Below, piece after piece: positions 38,365-51,610 of a DNA stretch of 54,834 nt. A program made the position numbers and the translations under genes. The stretch's first letter is position 1; each line of letters starts with the position of its first letter. The notes beneath the pieces were generated by a model. It was not told the DNA's origin, ran no database searches, and worked only from the letters and a program-made list of their open reading frames with translations. The stretch comes from Mycobacterium tilburgii. Its GTDB lineage: Bacteria > Actinomycetota > Actinomycetes > Mycobacteriales > Mycobacteriaceae. Where the stretch lies: NCBI RefSeq assembly GCF_902168065.1, contig NZ_LR655707.1, positions 1 through 54,834 on the forward strand. The letters run 5' to 3'.

Positions 38365-38843
38365 CCGCCGAACAGCAGGTACAACCCGGTGAAGGTGTAG
38401 CCGACCATCACCAGCATCATGGTCAGCTGACCGGTGAGTTGATGACCGGTCGGCAACAACCGCAGCGCCCTGTCGTGGGCCGCGATGACCGCGACGATGT
38501 GCCCGGTCACCACGCTGATCACCTTGATCGCGGCCAGCACCGGCGGATGCTGGGACAGGCACGTACGCCACCTGTAGATCTGCCAGCCTCAGCAGATTCC
38601 AGCCGTGTGCGAACGGGTCGACCAGGGCGATGACGGCCTGCTGCCCGCGCTCCACCTGATCGGTTGCTTGACTTTGGCCTGCAACGTCGCGTTCGTCGGG
38701 GTGACCTGTCCGTGGGAGTTGGTCACGTCGACGTCCAACGCGCCCGGGGCGGTGCCCTGGTCGGCTTTGCCGCCGCAGCACACCAACGCGGACGTCAACA
38801 TCGTCACCCACACCGCGATCAGCGTGCCGCGCACTGCCCGCAT
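38361..38843 (-). pseudogene. Remnant of exported/membrane protein
   Basis: The frame from 38843 reads MRAVRGTLIAVWVTMLTSAL with a Cys (VCCGG) that could have been a lipoprotein-type or simple signal. It continues to ALDVDVTNSHGQVTPTNATL. Frameshifts then lead to QQAVIALVDPFAHGWNLLRL and, in another frame, a C-terminal membrane part: HPPVLAAIKVISVVTGHIVA, DRALRLLPTGHQLTGQLTMM, VMVGYTFTGLYLLFGG, with the stop at 38361-38363. At least two indels or deletions separate these pieces. The family is not recognised. Confidence 0.5.
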
Positions 38844-39560
38844 ATGCCATGTGCCTCACGCGGTTGCTTGCGCCGACCGGTTCCGGCTCGGACAACGCAT
38901 TGTTGATGCGGCCCGCACCCCAGATCAGCCCGCCGATCACCAGCAGCGACAGGATCAGCACCACGATGCTCCCAGCGGTGAACAACCAGGCCGGGGCGTT
39001 CTAGTCGCGCTCGCGCTGCAGGATGGTGATCTCCGGGACGAACGGCCGGTCGATCGACGACAGGGAATCCGATCATCGCGTACAGCCCGCACGCGGCCAT
39101 CAGCACACCGCGTGTCAGTTGCCGGTGATGCGCACCGCCGGGCCGGGCTTTTCGAACGGGATCACCATCGAGACCACACCGGCCAAGAACACGTCGAACA
39201 AGCCGATGATGATGAAGTAGTGCGCCGGGTTGGCCAGCGGTCCCGGGTCGCGGCCATTGCCGATGTGCCAGCTGACGTCCCAGATGAATCCGAACAGGGC
39301 GCAGATGATCGAGGTGGTGAAGATCAGCACCGGCCGCGCCACCCAGTTCGGCCGGTGGAATATCTCCCCGAGCTTATCGGTGATGCGGGTCAACCAGGTG
39401 ATCCGATGACTTCGATGGGCGTAACCGATCCACAGCATGTCGGCGTGATCACCATGGCGGCGACCGACAGTCCGATCACCTGGTTTAGTCCAGCACCGCG
39501 AGCCGCCGGTTCGGCCAGAAGCGGTAGCGTCCTAGACACTTCCGACATCATCGTCATGTC
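38843..39560 (-). pseudogene. Remnant of large polytopic membrane protein
   Basis: The minus strand reads RGAGLNQVIGLSVAAMVIT, then LWIGYAHRSHRITWLTRITD, FHRPNWVARPVLIFTTSIIC, FGFIWDVSWHIGNGRDPGPL, ANPAHYFIIIGLFDVFLAGV and SMVIPFEKPGP: several membrane spans with conserved His/Asp. It stops after VRITGN. It resumes with frame changes at LMAACGLYAMIGFP, then after a large gap NAPAWLFTAGSIVVLILSLL and IGGLIWGAGRINNALSEPEP. The central part is deleted and an in-frame TAG precedes NAPAW. I recall similar membrane proteins in other mycobacteria but not their function. Confidence 0.55.
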
Positions 39561-39654
39561 CTCCCTCTGCGTCGGGACGTCCCGGGAGATCAGTTATTAC
39601 TGGCAGGTAAGTTCACTGGTTCAAGAGGTAATGCCCGGATCGCAAGGCGGTTAA

Positions 39655-39849
39655 TCACGCTTTTCGGCCGAAATCTCGTCCGATTCCCGGGAGTCGTCGG
39701 TTGCCCGGCGCGCCGGTCGCGCAGCGCAACGAGAGGATGACGGCGACGACGACAACGGCCGGCAGGAACGCGGGCGCCGCCAGCAGCAACATGTGGCGCG
39801 CCAGGTACTCGACGTGCGAAACGGGCATGCTGCCGGTATACCCAGACAA
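39655..39849 (-). CDS. Small single-span membrane protein
   Basis: 64 residues from 39849, or 57 from the internal ATG MPVSHVEYLARHM. One strong membrane segment is present (LLLAAPAFLPAVVVVAVIL), followed by a charged basic tail. The tail after VILSL reads poorly, and an alternative frame has a more acidic, mycobacteria-like end (DSRESDEISAEKRD), so the 3' end may be frameshifted. It lies 116 bp from bioB, divergent. The function is unknown. Confidence 0.45.
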   Translation of the reverse strand: MSGYTGSMPVSHVEYLARHMLLLAAPAFLPAVVVVAVILSLRCATGAPGNRRLPGIGRDFGRKA

Positions 39850-39880
39850 GCTCCGCGTACTTCGGCCGTTACCCTTCTTT

Positions 39881-39898
39881 TGAACACCTTTTTGTTCA
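39881..39898 (+). promoter_or_regulatory. Inverted repeat upstream of bioB (possible biotin-regulator site)
   Basis: TGAACA-CCTTTT-TGTTCA has perfect 6-bp arms around a 6-bp spacer, 68 bp before the bioB start. The actinobacterial biotin repressor BioQ recognises TGAAC and GTTCA half-sites, but with a 3-bp spacing; here the halves are 8 bp apart. It may be a variant BioQ site or an unrelated palindrome. No such site was found in front of bioA. Confidence 0.35.
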
Positions 39899-39965
39899 GG
39901 CTGCCACGACGCCGTGGCGGATGTGACCGCACGCGCGGACGCGACAGATGCAAGGGGAGTACTTG

Positions 39966-41012
39966 GTGACTCAAGCGGCAGCTCGACCCACGGCCGAGGC
40001 CGGCCAAGGCGAAGACATTCGGGACATTCTGGCCGTCGCCCGGCGGCAGGTGCTGGACAGTGGCGAAGGCCTGACCCCCGACCAGGTTCTGCAGGTGCTG
40101 CAACTACCTGACAAGCGACTCGAGGAGTTGTTGGCGCTGGCCCACGAGGTGCGGATGCGCTGGTGCGGCCCCGAGGTCGAGGTGGAAGGCATCATCAGCC
40201 TCAAGACCGGCGGCTGCCCCGAGGACTGCCACTTCTGCTCACAGTCGGGGCTGTTCGCCTCGCCCGTGCGCAGCGCCTGGCTCGACATTCCCAGCCTCGT
40301 CGAGGCCGCGAAACAAACCGCGAAGTCGGGTGCCACCGAATTTTGCATCGTGGCCGCCGTCCGTGTCCCGGACAAGCGGCTGATGGCGCAGGTCGCCGCG
40401 GGTATCGAGGCGATCCGCAACGAGGTGGAGATCAACGTCGCGTGCTCGTTGGGTATGCTGACCGCCGAGCAGGTCGATGAGCTGGCCGCGATGGGCGTGC
40501 ACCGCTACAACCACAATCTGGAGACCGCCCGCTCGTTCTTCACCAACGTTGTCACCACCCACACCTGGGAAGAGCGCTGGCAGACACTGACGATGGTGCG
40601 CGACGCCGGCATGGAGGTCTGCTGCGGCGGGATCCTGGGCATGGGGGAAACCCTGGAACAGCGCGCGGAGTTCGCCGCCGACCTCGCCGAGCTGGGCCCC
40701 GACGAGGTGCCGCTCAACTTCCTCAACCCGCGGCCCGGGACGCCCTTCGGCGACCTCGAGGTGATGCCGGTCAGCGAGGCGCTGAAGTCGGTGGCCGCGT
40801 TCCGGCTGGCGTTGCCCCGCACCATGCTGCGCTTCGCGGGCGGCCGCGAGGTCACGCTGGGTGATCTCGGCGCCAAGCAGGGCATCCTGGGCGGCATCAA
40901 CGCCGTGATCGTCGGGAACTATCTGACCACCCTCGGCCGTCCCGCCGAATCCGACCTGGAGCTGCTCGAGGATCTGCAGATGCCGATCAAGGCGCTGAAC
41001 GCCACGCTGTAA
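39966..41012 (+). CDS. bioB: Biotin synthase
   Basis: A 348-residue radical SAM enzyme that inserts sulfur into dethiobiotin. The [4Fe-4S] motif is [12 protein letters not shown] (CX3CX2C), with further conserved [26 protein letters not shown] and [12 protein letters not shown]. It is nearly identical in organisation to M. tuberculosis BioB (349). The GTG at 39966 follows AAGGGGAG and gives VTQAAARPT, matching the known N-terminus. It is followed at 12 bp by bsaP, a partner required by this class of BioB. Confidence 0.96.
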   Translation: MTQAAARPTAEAGQGEDIRDILAVARRQVLDSGEGLTPDQVLQVLQLPDKRLEELLALAHEVRMRWCGPEVEVEGIISLKTGGCPEDCHFCSQSGLFASPVRSAWLDIPSLVEAAKQTAKSGATEFCIVAAVRVPDKRLMAQVAAGIEAIRNEVEINVACSLGMLTAEQVDELAAMGVHRYNHNLETARSFFTNVVTTHTWEERWQTLTMVRDAGMEVCCGGILGMGETLEQRAEFAADLAELGPDEVPLNFLNPRPGTPFGDLEVMPVSEALKSVAAFRLALPRTMLRFAGGREVTLGDLGAKQGILGGINAVIVGNYLTTLGRPAESDLELLEDLQMPIKALNATL

Positions 41013-41024
41013 GACACTGGAAGC

Positions 41025-41252
41025 GTGGTTCGCGATCTGGGCGCTCCGGTCAGCGCCGGCGTGTACAACGTCTACACCGGAGAGTTGGGGGGCACGGTCG
41101 TGCCCACGGCGGCGCAACTGGGCCTGGAACCACCGCGGTACTGCGCCCAGTGCGGGCGCCGGATGATCGTTCAGGTCCGCCCCGACGGCTGGCGGGCGCG
41201 ATGCTCGCGGCACGGCGAGGTGGACTCGACAGACTTGGAGACGCAGCGGTGA
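41025..41252 (+). CDS. bsaP: Biotin synthase auxiliary protein BsaP
   Basis: 75 residues from GTG 41025 ([20 protein letters not shown]). The C-terminal half holds [12 protein letters not shown] and CSRHGEV, a small Cys/His cluster able to bind a metal or iron-sulfur centre. This is the Rv1590-type protein found directly after bioB in mycobacteria, reported as an auxiliary protein needed for biotin synthase activity. The stop overlaps the next gene's GTG start (GTGA). The identification rests on position and the Cys pattern. Confidence 0.8.
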   Translation: MVRDLGAPVSAGVYNVYTGELGGTVVPTAAQLGLEPPRYCAQCGRRMIVQVRPDGWRARCSRHGEVDSTDLETQR

Positions 41253-41893
41253 CCGCCCCCGAACGGCTGGCCGCCACTCCAGAGGCCGACGGTGTTGCCG
41301 CCCTGGCGGGCAGGCGCGCAATCGCTCTTGCGACGCTCGGGTTCGCCGCCACCGGGATTGTGATCGGCGCGCTGTGGACGTGGATGGCCCCGCCGATCCA
41401 TCTGGTAGTGGCGATGACGCGCGCGGGCGAACGGGTGCACGACTACCTGGGCACCGAATCGGAGCACTTCTTCGACGTGCCGTGTCTGATGCTGGGTCTG
41501 CTCAGCGTGCTGGCCGTGGTGGCCCCGGTGCTGGCCTGGCAGTGGCGCCGGCTGCGCGGCCCGGGCATGGTCCTCGGGCTGGTGATCGGCATGGTGCTGG
41601 CCGCCGCCCTGGCCACGGGGGTTGGGGCTGTGTTGGTGCTGGCCCGGTACGGCGCGCTGGACATCGACCGGTTGCCGTTGGTGGGAAGCCCGTCGGTGGT
41701 GTACCTCGTGCAGGCGCCGCCAGTGTTCTTCGGATCCGGGGTGCTGCAGATGGCTACCACGCTGTTGTGGCCCGCCGGTATCGCGACGCTGGTCTATGCG
41801 GTGCTCGCGGCGGCCAGTCCGCGCGACGATCTGGGCACCTCGGAGTCCGCCGATCAGCCGTCGCGCTCGGAGCCGGCGGCGCCAGCCTTATAG
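41249..41893 (+). CDS. DUF2567 membrane protein (Rv1591 type)
   Basis: 214 residues. A short cytosolic N-tail is followed by four or so membrane spans ([76 protein letters not shown]), with a conserved-looking external region ([15 protein letters not shown]). The tail is Ser/Asp/Pro-rich. The function is unknown. GTG 41249 overlaps the bsaP stop, so it is in the bioB transcription unit. The stop lies against the convergent lipase remnant. Confidence 0.8.
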   Translation: MTAPERLAATPEADGVAALAGRRAIALATLGFAATGIVIGALWTWMAPPIHLVVAMTRAGERVHDYLGTESEHFFDVPCLMLGLLSVLAVVAPVLAWQWRRLRGPGMVLGLVIGMVLAAALATGVGAVLVLARYGALDIDRLPLVGSPSVVYLVQAPPVFFGSGVLQMATTLLWPAGIATLVYAVLAAASPRDDLGTSESADQPSRSEPAAPAL

Positions 41894-42179
41894 CGGCCGG
41901 CAGCGGATCCTGCGGCCGGTGAGCACCTTGGGCCGCGATCACGCCCAGCCTGAGCATGCCGGCGTAGGTGATAGGGTTGAACGCCGTCGGCCACGTCGTC
42001 CGGATCAGGTGGTCCTTCAACGGTCGGCGGGTTCGGCGTGCTGGAAGCCGGAAGGTGACAAGTAGAACGGGGTCGTCCGAGGGCAGCAGCGGTCGCACTT
42101 TGTGCTGCAATTCCTCGTGAAGCGGCCGACCGATCCACTCCGCACCATCGGCGCCTGCCAAATTGCCGGGTTCAACCAT
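41888..42179 (-). pseudogene. Secretory lipase (Rv1592c type) reduced to its two ends
   Basis: ATG 42179 begins [20 protein letters not shown] and runs to [10 protein letters not shown], as in the 446-residue M. tuberculosis protein. After a one-base insertion (GACCCCGTTC) the N-terminal homology continues briefly ([13 protein letters not shown]). It then joins directly to the last ~45 residues ([32 protein letters not shown]). About 340 residues holding the Ser-Asp-His machinery are gone. A further shift precedes the original stop at 41888-41890. Confidence 0.88.
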
Positions 42180-42291
42180 TCAGGGTCCCTTCTAGGCCAC
42201 CCGGCATTTTCGCGTACGAACTACCGGTAACCAAAACGTTAATGGCCGAAGCTCTGAGTCAGGTCCGGTCGATTACCAGAGACGCCGCCGA

Positions 42292-43014
42292 TCAGGGCTG
42301 GCCGGGCGGCCGAAGCGCGGCGAACTCGTCGGTGACCCGCAGGCGGGAGTCGGTGAAGTGGTACAACGCCGCCGGCCGGCCGCCGCTGCGGCCCGATGCT
42401 GCGACGGTGCCGGACTTCGTGATGACGCCGCGTCGCGCCAGCACACGCTGCAGATTCGTCGCGTCGACCTGGTAACCCAACGCGGCGCCGTAGATATCCC
42501 GCAACGTCGAGAGAGCGAATTCTTTTGGCGCCAAAGCGAATCCGATGTTGGTGTAAGACATTTTCGCGACCAGCCGGGTGCGCGCGTGCTCCACCATCGG
42601 GCCGTGGTCAAAGGCCATCGGCGGCAGCGTGTTCACCGGATGCCAGCGGGTGTCCGATGGGAGCTCCGGGGTGGCGGGGGAGGGTACCAACCCCAGGAAG
42701 GTTGATGCGATCACTCGCGCGCCCGGCACGCGATGTGGGTCGGAGAACACGGCCAGCTGCTCCAGATGCGCCAGCTCCCGTAAATCCACTTTTTCGGCGA
42801 GCTGGCGGCGCACCGAGGTGGTCATGTCCTCGTCGGTTCGCAGCTCCCCGCCGGGTAGTGACCACGCGCCCCGTTGCGGGTCGCGAGCACGTTGCCATAA
42901 CAGCACGTTAAGCTGCGGTTTCCCGGCCGGGGAGGTTCCAGTAACCGGCTCGGTACCCAGGCGAACCTGGAACACGGCACCGAGCACTTCGTGCTCGGTG
43001 CTACTATGGGCCAT
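42292..43014 (-). CDS. nrtR: NrtR-type NUDIX regulator of NAD biosynthesis
   Basis: 240 residues. The N-terminal ~150 form a NUDIX fold ([20 protein letters not shown], then [20 protein letters not shown]), in which the catalytic RE/EE pattern is degenerate (RQLAEKV), as in ligand-sensing rather than hydrolytic members. The C-terminal ~80 residues are a winged helix ([47 protein letters not shown]). This NUDIX-wHTH architecture defines NrtR repressors, and M. smegmatis NrtR controls nadABC. It is divergent from nadA, and a perfect palindrome begins directly at its start codon. It corresponds to Rv1593c and is intact. Confidence 0.88.
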   Translation of the reverse strand: MAHSSTEHEVLGAVFQVRLGTEPVTGTSPAGKPQLNVLLWQRARDPQRGAWSLPGGELRTDEDMTTSVRRQLAEKVDLRELAHLEQLAVFSDPHRVPGARVIASTFLGLVPSPATPELPSDTRWHPVNTLPPMAFDHGPMVEHARTRLVAKMSYTNIGFALAPKEFALSTLRDIYGAALGYQVDATNLQRVLARRGVITKSGTVAASGRSGGRPAALYHFTDSRLRVTDEFAALRPPGQP

Positions 43015-43037
43015 GTTTTCGATTATAAGTCGAAAAC
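43015..43037 (+). promoter_or_regulatory. NrtR operator between nrtR and nadABC
   Basis: GTTTTCGA-N7-TCGAAAAC: perfect 8-bp inverted arms around TTATAAG. It starts at the base next to the nrtR ATG and ends 34 bp before the nadA GTG. The spacer carries a -10-like TATAAG. A single dimer site here could repress both nadABC and nrtR. Symmetric, T/A-rich NrtR boxes in this position are typical. Confidence 0.75.
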
Positions 43038-43071
43038 TACTCGGGCACAGACAGAGTCGAAAGGAGCCGCC

Positions 43072-44117
<1,046 letters not shown>

Positions 44118-44121
<4 letters not shown>

Positions 44122-45683
44122 TGACCCGTCCCGCCTGGACAGACGCCGCGGACGTGGTCGTGATCGGCACGGGCGTCGGGGGATTGGCCGCCGCGCTGGC
44201 TGCGTATCGGGTCGGCCGCAGCGTGGTCGTGCTGAACAAGGCCGACCAGACCCACGCCGTCACCGCCACGCACTACGCGCAGGGCGGCATCGCGGTCGTG
44301 TTGCCGGACAACGACGATTCCGTCGACGCGCACGTCGCGGACACGCTGGCCGCGGGTGCCGGCATGTGTGATGCCGACGCGGTGTATTCGATCGTCGCCG
44401 ACGGCTACCGGGCGGTCCGCGAATTGGTCGGCGACGGTGCGCGATTCGACGAATCGACACCGGGCCGGTGGGCGCTGAACCGCGAAGGCGGGCATTCGCG
44501 ACGGCGCATCGTGCATGCCGGTGGCGATGCCACCGGCGCCGAGGTCCAGCGGGCTCTCGACCACGCGGCCCGCCGGCTCCACATTCGTAACAGCCACGTG
44601 GCGCTGCAGGTGCTGCACGACGGCACCGCGGTGACCGGGGTGGCCGTGGGCAATCCGGACGGCGTCGGGGTGATCAGTGCGCCGTCGGTGATTCTTGCCT
44701 CCGGCGGGCTCGGGCATCTTTACCGTGCGACCACGAATCCCGGCGGATCCACCGGTGACGGCATCGCGCTGGCGTTGTGGGCCGGCGTCGGGGTTGGCGA
44801 TCTCGAGTTTATCCAGTTCCACCCCACTATGTTGTTCGGCGGGCAAGGCGGGCGCCGGCCGTTGATCACCGAGGCTATTCGTGGCGAGGGCGCGATACTG
44901 GTTGACCGGCAAGGCAATTCGGTCACCGACGGCGTTCACCCGATGGGCGACCTGGCGCCGCGCGACGTCGTCGCGGGTGCCATCGACGCGCGGCTGCGGG
45001 CCACCGGCGACGACTGCGTCTATCTCGACGCGCGCAGTATCAAGGACTTCGCGGCGCGATTCCCCAGCGTCACCGCCTCCTGCCGGGCCGACGGCGTCGA
45101 CCCCGTCACCCAGCCCATTCCGGTCGTGCCGGGCGCGCACTACAGCTGCGGCGGCGTGATCACCGACGTGCACGGTCAAACCGAACTGCCCGGCCTGTTC
45201 GTGGCGGGCGAGGTGGCCCGCACCGGCATGCACGGAGCTAATCGGTTGGCCTCCAACAGCTTGCTGGAGGGTTTGGTCGTGGGCGGTCGGGCCGGCAAGG
45301 CGGCGGCCGCGCATGCCGAGGCCGCCGGGCCGATGCCAGTCACCGTGCCGGAGCCGCTGGTCCACACCGCGCTCAAGCGCCGCGACCTGCAGACCGCGAT
45401 GACCCGGGACGCCTCGGTGGTGCGCGACGCGGTGGGACTGGAGCGATTGTCCGACACGCTGTCGCGGGCCCGGATGTGCGTCGTCCAGGGCCGCCGCGAT
45501 TTCGAGGATGTGGCGTTGACGTTGACCGCGCAAGCGGTGACTGCCGCGGCATTGGCCCGCACCGAAAGCCGGGGGTGTCACCACCGGGCCGAGTTCCCGG
45601 AGGCTGTGGCCGGTCAGGACCGCAGCATTGTGGTCCGGCTGGCCGACACGGTGTGCGCGGAAGCGCTGGCGGTGGTTTCCTGA
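44118..45683 (+). CDS. nadB: L-aspartate oxidase
   Basis: A 521-residue FAD enzyme oxidising aspartate to iminoaspartate for NadA. The FAD-binding motif is [17 protein letters not shown] at the N-terminus. Family residues are in [37 protein letters not shown], the catalytic region [10 protein letters not shown], and the C-terminal flavin loop [20 protein letters not shown]. Two ATG codons in tandem (44118, 44121) could start it; the first overlaps nadA. The stop overlaps the nadC ATG. The gene is intact. Confidence 0.95.
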
Positions 45684-46546
45684 TGTCCCGGATGGCGCTG
45701 TCGGACGGCGAGCTGGCCGCGGCCTACGACCTCGTTCGGCGCGGTCTCGACGAAGATCTGCGATACGGTCCCGACATCACCACGCTCGCAACGGTTTCCG
45801 ACGGTACGGCGACGGCATCGATGGTGCCGCGGGAGCCGGGCGTGATCGCCGGACTGGACGTCGGGCTGCTGGTGCTCGACGAGGTGCTGGGCACGGGGGC
45901 CTACGAGGTGCTCGACCGTGTGGACGATGGTGCCCGGGTGCAGCCGGGGCAGGCGGTGCTGACCGTGCGGGCGCCGACCCGCAACCTGCTGACCGCGGAG
46001 CGAACGATGCTGAACCTGGTGTGCCACCTGTCGGGCATCGCGACCGCGACCGCGGCCTGGGTGGACGCCGTCAGCGGCACCAAGGCGCAGGTGCGCGACA
46101 CCCGCAAAACCCTGCCCGGTCTGCGCGCGCTGCAGAAGTACGCTGTGCGGGTCGGCGGCGGGACCAACCACCGCCTCGGCCTCGGCGACGCCGCGTTGAT
46201 CAAGGACAACCATGTCGCCGCCGCGGGCTCGGTGGTCGCCGCGCTGCGGGCGGTGCAAGCGGCCGCGCCCGAGCTGCCGTGTGAGGTCGAGGTGGACTCC
46301 CTCGAGCAGCTCGACGAGGTGCTGCCGGAAAAGCCGGAGCTGATCCTGCTGGACAACTTCCCGGTGTGGCAGACGCAGATCGCGGTGCAACGTCGCGACT
46401 TGTGTGCGCCCACCGTCCTGCTGGAGTCCTCGGGCGGGCTGAGCCTGGCGACGGCGGCGGACTACGCGAGGACCGGGGTGGATTATCTGGCCGTCGGAGC
46501 GCTGACGCACTCGGTGCGTGTGCTCGACGTCGGCCTGGACATGTAG
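45683..46546 (+). CDS. nadC: Nicotinate-nucleotide pyrophosphorylase (carboxylating)
   Basis: A 287-residue quinolinate phosphoribosyltransferase forming NaMN. The quinolinate-binding Arg/His/Lys set lies in VRDTRKTLPGLRALQKYAVR and GGTNHRLGLGDAALIKDNHV. The PRPP-side acidic motifs are EVEVDSLEQLDEV and LILLDNF, and VLLESSGGLS and YLAVGALTHSV close the barrel. ATG 45683 overlaps the nadB stop (TGATG). Rv1597, present after nadC in M. tuberculosis, is missing. Confidence 0.95.
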   Translation: MSRMALSDGELAAAYDLVRRGLDEDLRYGPDITTLATVSDGTATASMVPREPGVIAGLDVGLLVLDEVLGTGAYEVLDRVDDGARVQPGQAVLTVRAPTRNLLTAERTMLNLVCHLSGIATATAAWVDAVSGTKAQVRDTRKTLPGLRALQKYAVRVGGGTNHRLGLGDAALIKDNHVAAAGSVVAALRAVQAAAPELPCEVEVDSLEQLDEVLPEKPELILLDNFPVWQTQIAVQRRDLCAPTVLLESSGGLSLATAADYARTGVDYLAVGALTHSVRVLDVGLDM

Positions 46547-46583
46547 CGGCGTCCCGAGGCTTCCCGAAGTCCCGAGCCGCCCG

Positions 46584-46994
46584 TCACGCGATATCGCTGA
46601 CCAGCACCGCCATCCGTCGCAGCTGCAGTCGCACCAGCCAGGGGAGGCCCGTGCCGTCGGAGCCAGCGGGCAGAATCCGGGGATTGGTGATGTGCACGGT
46701 CGTGCGGGCAAAGTGCAGGTCGGCCTGGCCCGCGGCAAGCACGTTCTTGACCCAGTCGGTCTTGCCGTGGCCCAGTGCGATGCAGAGCACATCGCCGCTG
46801 CGGTAGACGGTCACGATGGTTTCGTACGGTTTGCCCGAGGTACGTCCGCGGTGTTCGATGGTCGCCGTCCCGGGCAGGAAACGGGCGATCGGTTTCAGCG
46901 CCGGGTTGAGGTATTTGACCTGGAAGTTCTCAAACCACGTCGGGTACACCATGGGGATGCCCGGCGCGTTGTTCGGGTGATCCTTCGTGGACAT
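46584..46994 (-). CDS. Ddn/FGD-family F420-dependent nitroreductase-like protein (Rv1598c type)
   Basis: 136 residues, the same length as M. tuberculosis Rv1598c. A split-barrel fold is indicated by FLPGTATIEHRGRTSGKPYE, TIVTVYRSGDVLCIALGHGK and DWVKNVLAAGQADLHF, the core pattern of the Ddn family that binds deazaflavin F420. The ATG at 46994 is preceded by GAAGGAGCAGGC. The substrate is unknown. It is divergent from hisD, with the 19-bp array between them. Confidence 0.85.
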   Translation of the reverse strand: MSTKDHPNNAPGIPMVYPTWFENFQVKYLNPALKPIARFLPGTATIEHRGRTSGKPYETIVTVYRSGDVLCIALGHGKTDWVKNVLAAGQADLHFARTTVHITNPRILPAGSDGTGLPWLVRLQLRRMAVLVSDIA

Positions 46995-47021
46995 GCCTGC
47001 TCCTTCGCGGAACGTTGGAGG

Positions 47022-47101
47022 CCTGACTACCGGCACTGTACCGGATTACCGGCACTGTACCGGATTACCGGCACTGTACCGGACTACCGGCACCGTACCG
47101 G
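47022..47101 (+). repeat. 19-bp tandem repeat, four copies, between Rv1598c-type gene and hisD
   Basis: Unit CCGGATTACCGGCACTGTA. Copies at 47041-47059 and 47060-47078 are identical; those at 47022-47040 and 47079-47097 differ at one or two positions; a CCGG stub follows. The array occupies most of the space upstream of the histidine operon, ending about 30 bp before the hisD start region. It therefore replaces or surrounds the promoter. Copy number may vary. Confidence 0.93.
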
Positions 47102-47131
47102 CTGGTTATTGATTTGAGCTCCTCTGGGACA

Positions 47132-50239
<3,108 letters not shown>

Positions 50240-50243
<4 letters not shown>

Positions 50244-50860
50244 CAGCTAAATCCGTCGTCGTCCTGGACTATGGTTCGGGCAACCTCCGCTCGGCGCAGC
50301 GTGCGCTGGAGCGGGTCGGGGCCACCGTGGAAGTCACCGCCGACCCCCGGTCGGCAACCGCAGCGGACGGGCTGGTGGTGCCCGGCGTCGGCGCGTTCGA
50401 AGCGTGCATGACCGGACTGCGCAAGATCGCTGGGGAGCGGATCATCGCCGAGCGGGTGGGCGCCGGCCGTGCGGTGCTCGGGGTCTGTGTCGGCATGCAG
50501 ATCCTGTTCGCGCGCGGCGTCGAGTTCGGGGTCGAGACGACGGGCTGCGCCCAGTGGCCCGGCGCCGTAACCCGGCTGGACGCCCCGGTGATTCCGCACA
50601 TGGGCTGGAATGTCGTCCAATCCTGTTCCAGAAGCCGGCTTTTCAAGGGCCTGGACCCGTCGGCCCGGTTCTACTTCGTGCACTCCCACGCGGCGCAACT
50701 TTGGGAGGGAGAGCAGCAGGCCGTGCTGACGTGGGCCACGCACAATGTGCCGTTTTTGGCTGCCGTCGAGGACGGGCCGCTTTCCGCCACGCAATTTCAC
50801 CCGGAGAAGAGCGGGGATGCGGGGGCGGCCGTATTGAGCAACTGGGTTGAAGGACTGTAG
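50240..50860 (+). CDS. hisH: Imidazole glycerol phosphate synthase, glutamine amidotransferase subunit
   Basis: A 206-residue class I glutaminase that supplies ammonia to HisF. The nucleophile is Cys83 in [12 protein letters not shown]. The catalytic His/Glu pair is in [29 protein letters not shown] is the usual N-terminal signature. ATG 50240 overlaps the hisB stop. The TAG stop abuts the hisA ATG. Confidence 0.95.
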
Positions 50861-51607
50861 ATGCCGCTGATTTTGCTACCCGCCGTCGACGTCGTCGAAA
50901 GCCGTGCCGTGCGCCTGGTGCAGGGCAAGGCCGGCAGCGAAACCGAGTACGGGTCCGCGCTGGACGCGGCGTTGACCTGGCAACGCGACGGCGCCGAGTG
51001 GATCCACCTGGTGGACCTGGACGCTGCGTTCGGCCGTGGCTCCAACCGCGAACTGCTCGCCGAGGTGGTGGGCAAGCTGGACGTGCAGGTGGAGTTGTCC
51101 GGCGGGATCCGCGACGAGGATTCGCTGACCGCCGCGCTGGCCACCGGCTGTGCCCGGGTCAACCTGGGCACCGCGGCGCTGGAGGATCCGCAATGGTGCG
51201 CGCGGGCGATCGCCGAGCACGGCGAGAAGGTCGCGGTGGGCTTGGACGTGCAGATCGACAAAACCCATCCAGACGGTGCGTACCGACTGCGCGGTCGGGG
51301 CTGGGAAACCGACGGCGGCGATTTGTGGGACGTGCTGGAATGCCTTGACAGTGAAGCCTGTTCGCGGTTCGTCATTACCGACGTCACCAAGGACGGCACC
51401 CTGGGCGGACCCAATCTCGAGCTGCTGTCCCGCGTCGCCGAGCGCACCGACGCGCCTGTGATCGCCTCGGGCGGTGTGTCCAGCCTCGACGATCTGCGCG
51501 CGATCGCCACGCTCACCGAGCGTGGGGTCGAGGGCGCGATCGTGGGCAAGGCGCTGTATGCGGGGCGGTTCACACTGCCGCAGGCACTGGACGCGGTACG
51601 GGACTGA
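50861..51607 (+). CDS. hisA: Bifunctional HisA/TrpF isomerase (PriA type)
   Basis: A 248-residue (beta/alpha)8 barrel. The two catalytic Asp residues are in [20 protein letters not shown] and [15 protein letters not shown]. Phosphate-binding loops [10 protein letters not shown] and [15 protein letters not shown] are intact. Actinobacteria lack a separate trpF, and this protein (PriA) isomerises both ProFAR (histidine) and PRA (tryptophan). The dual role is inferred from lineage. It lies directly after hisH, and impA starts 4 bp downstream. Confidence 0.93.
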   Translation: MPLILLPAVDVVESRAVRLVQGKAGSETEYGSALDAALTWQRDGAEWIHLVDLDAAFGRGSNRELLAEVVGKLDVQVELSGGIRDEDSLTAALATGCARVNLGTAALEDPQWCARAIAEHGEKVAVGLDVQIDKTHPDGAYRLRGRGWETDGGDLWDVLECLDSEACSRFVITDVTKDGTLGGPNLELLSRVAERTDAPVIASGGVSSLDDLRAIATLTERGVEGAIVGKALYAGRFTLPQALDAVRD

Positions 51608-51610
51608 CCG

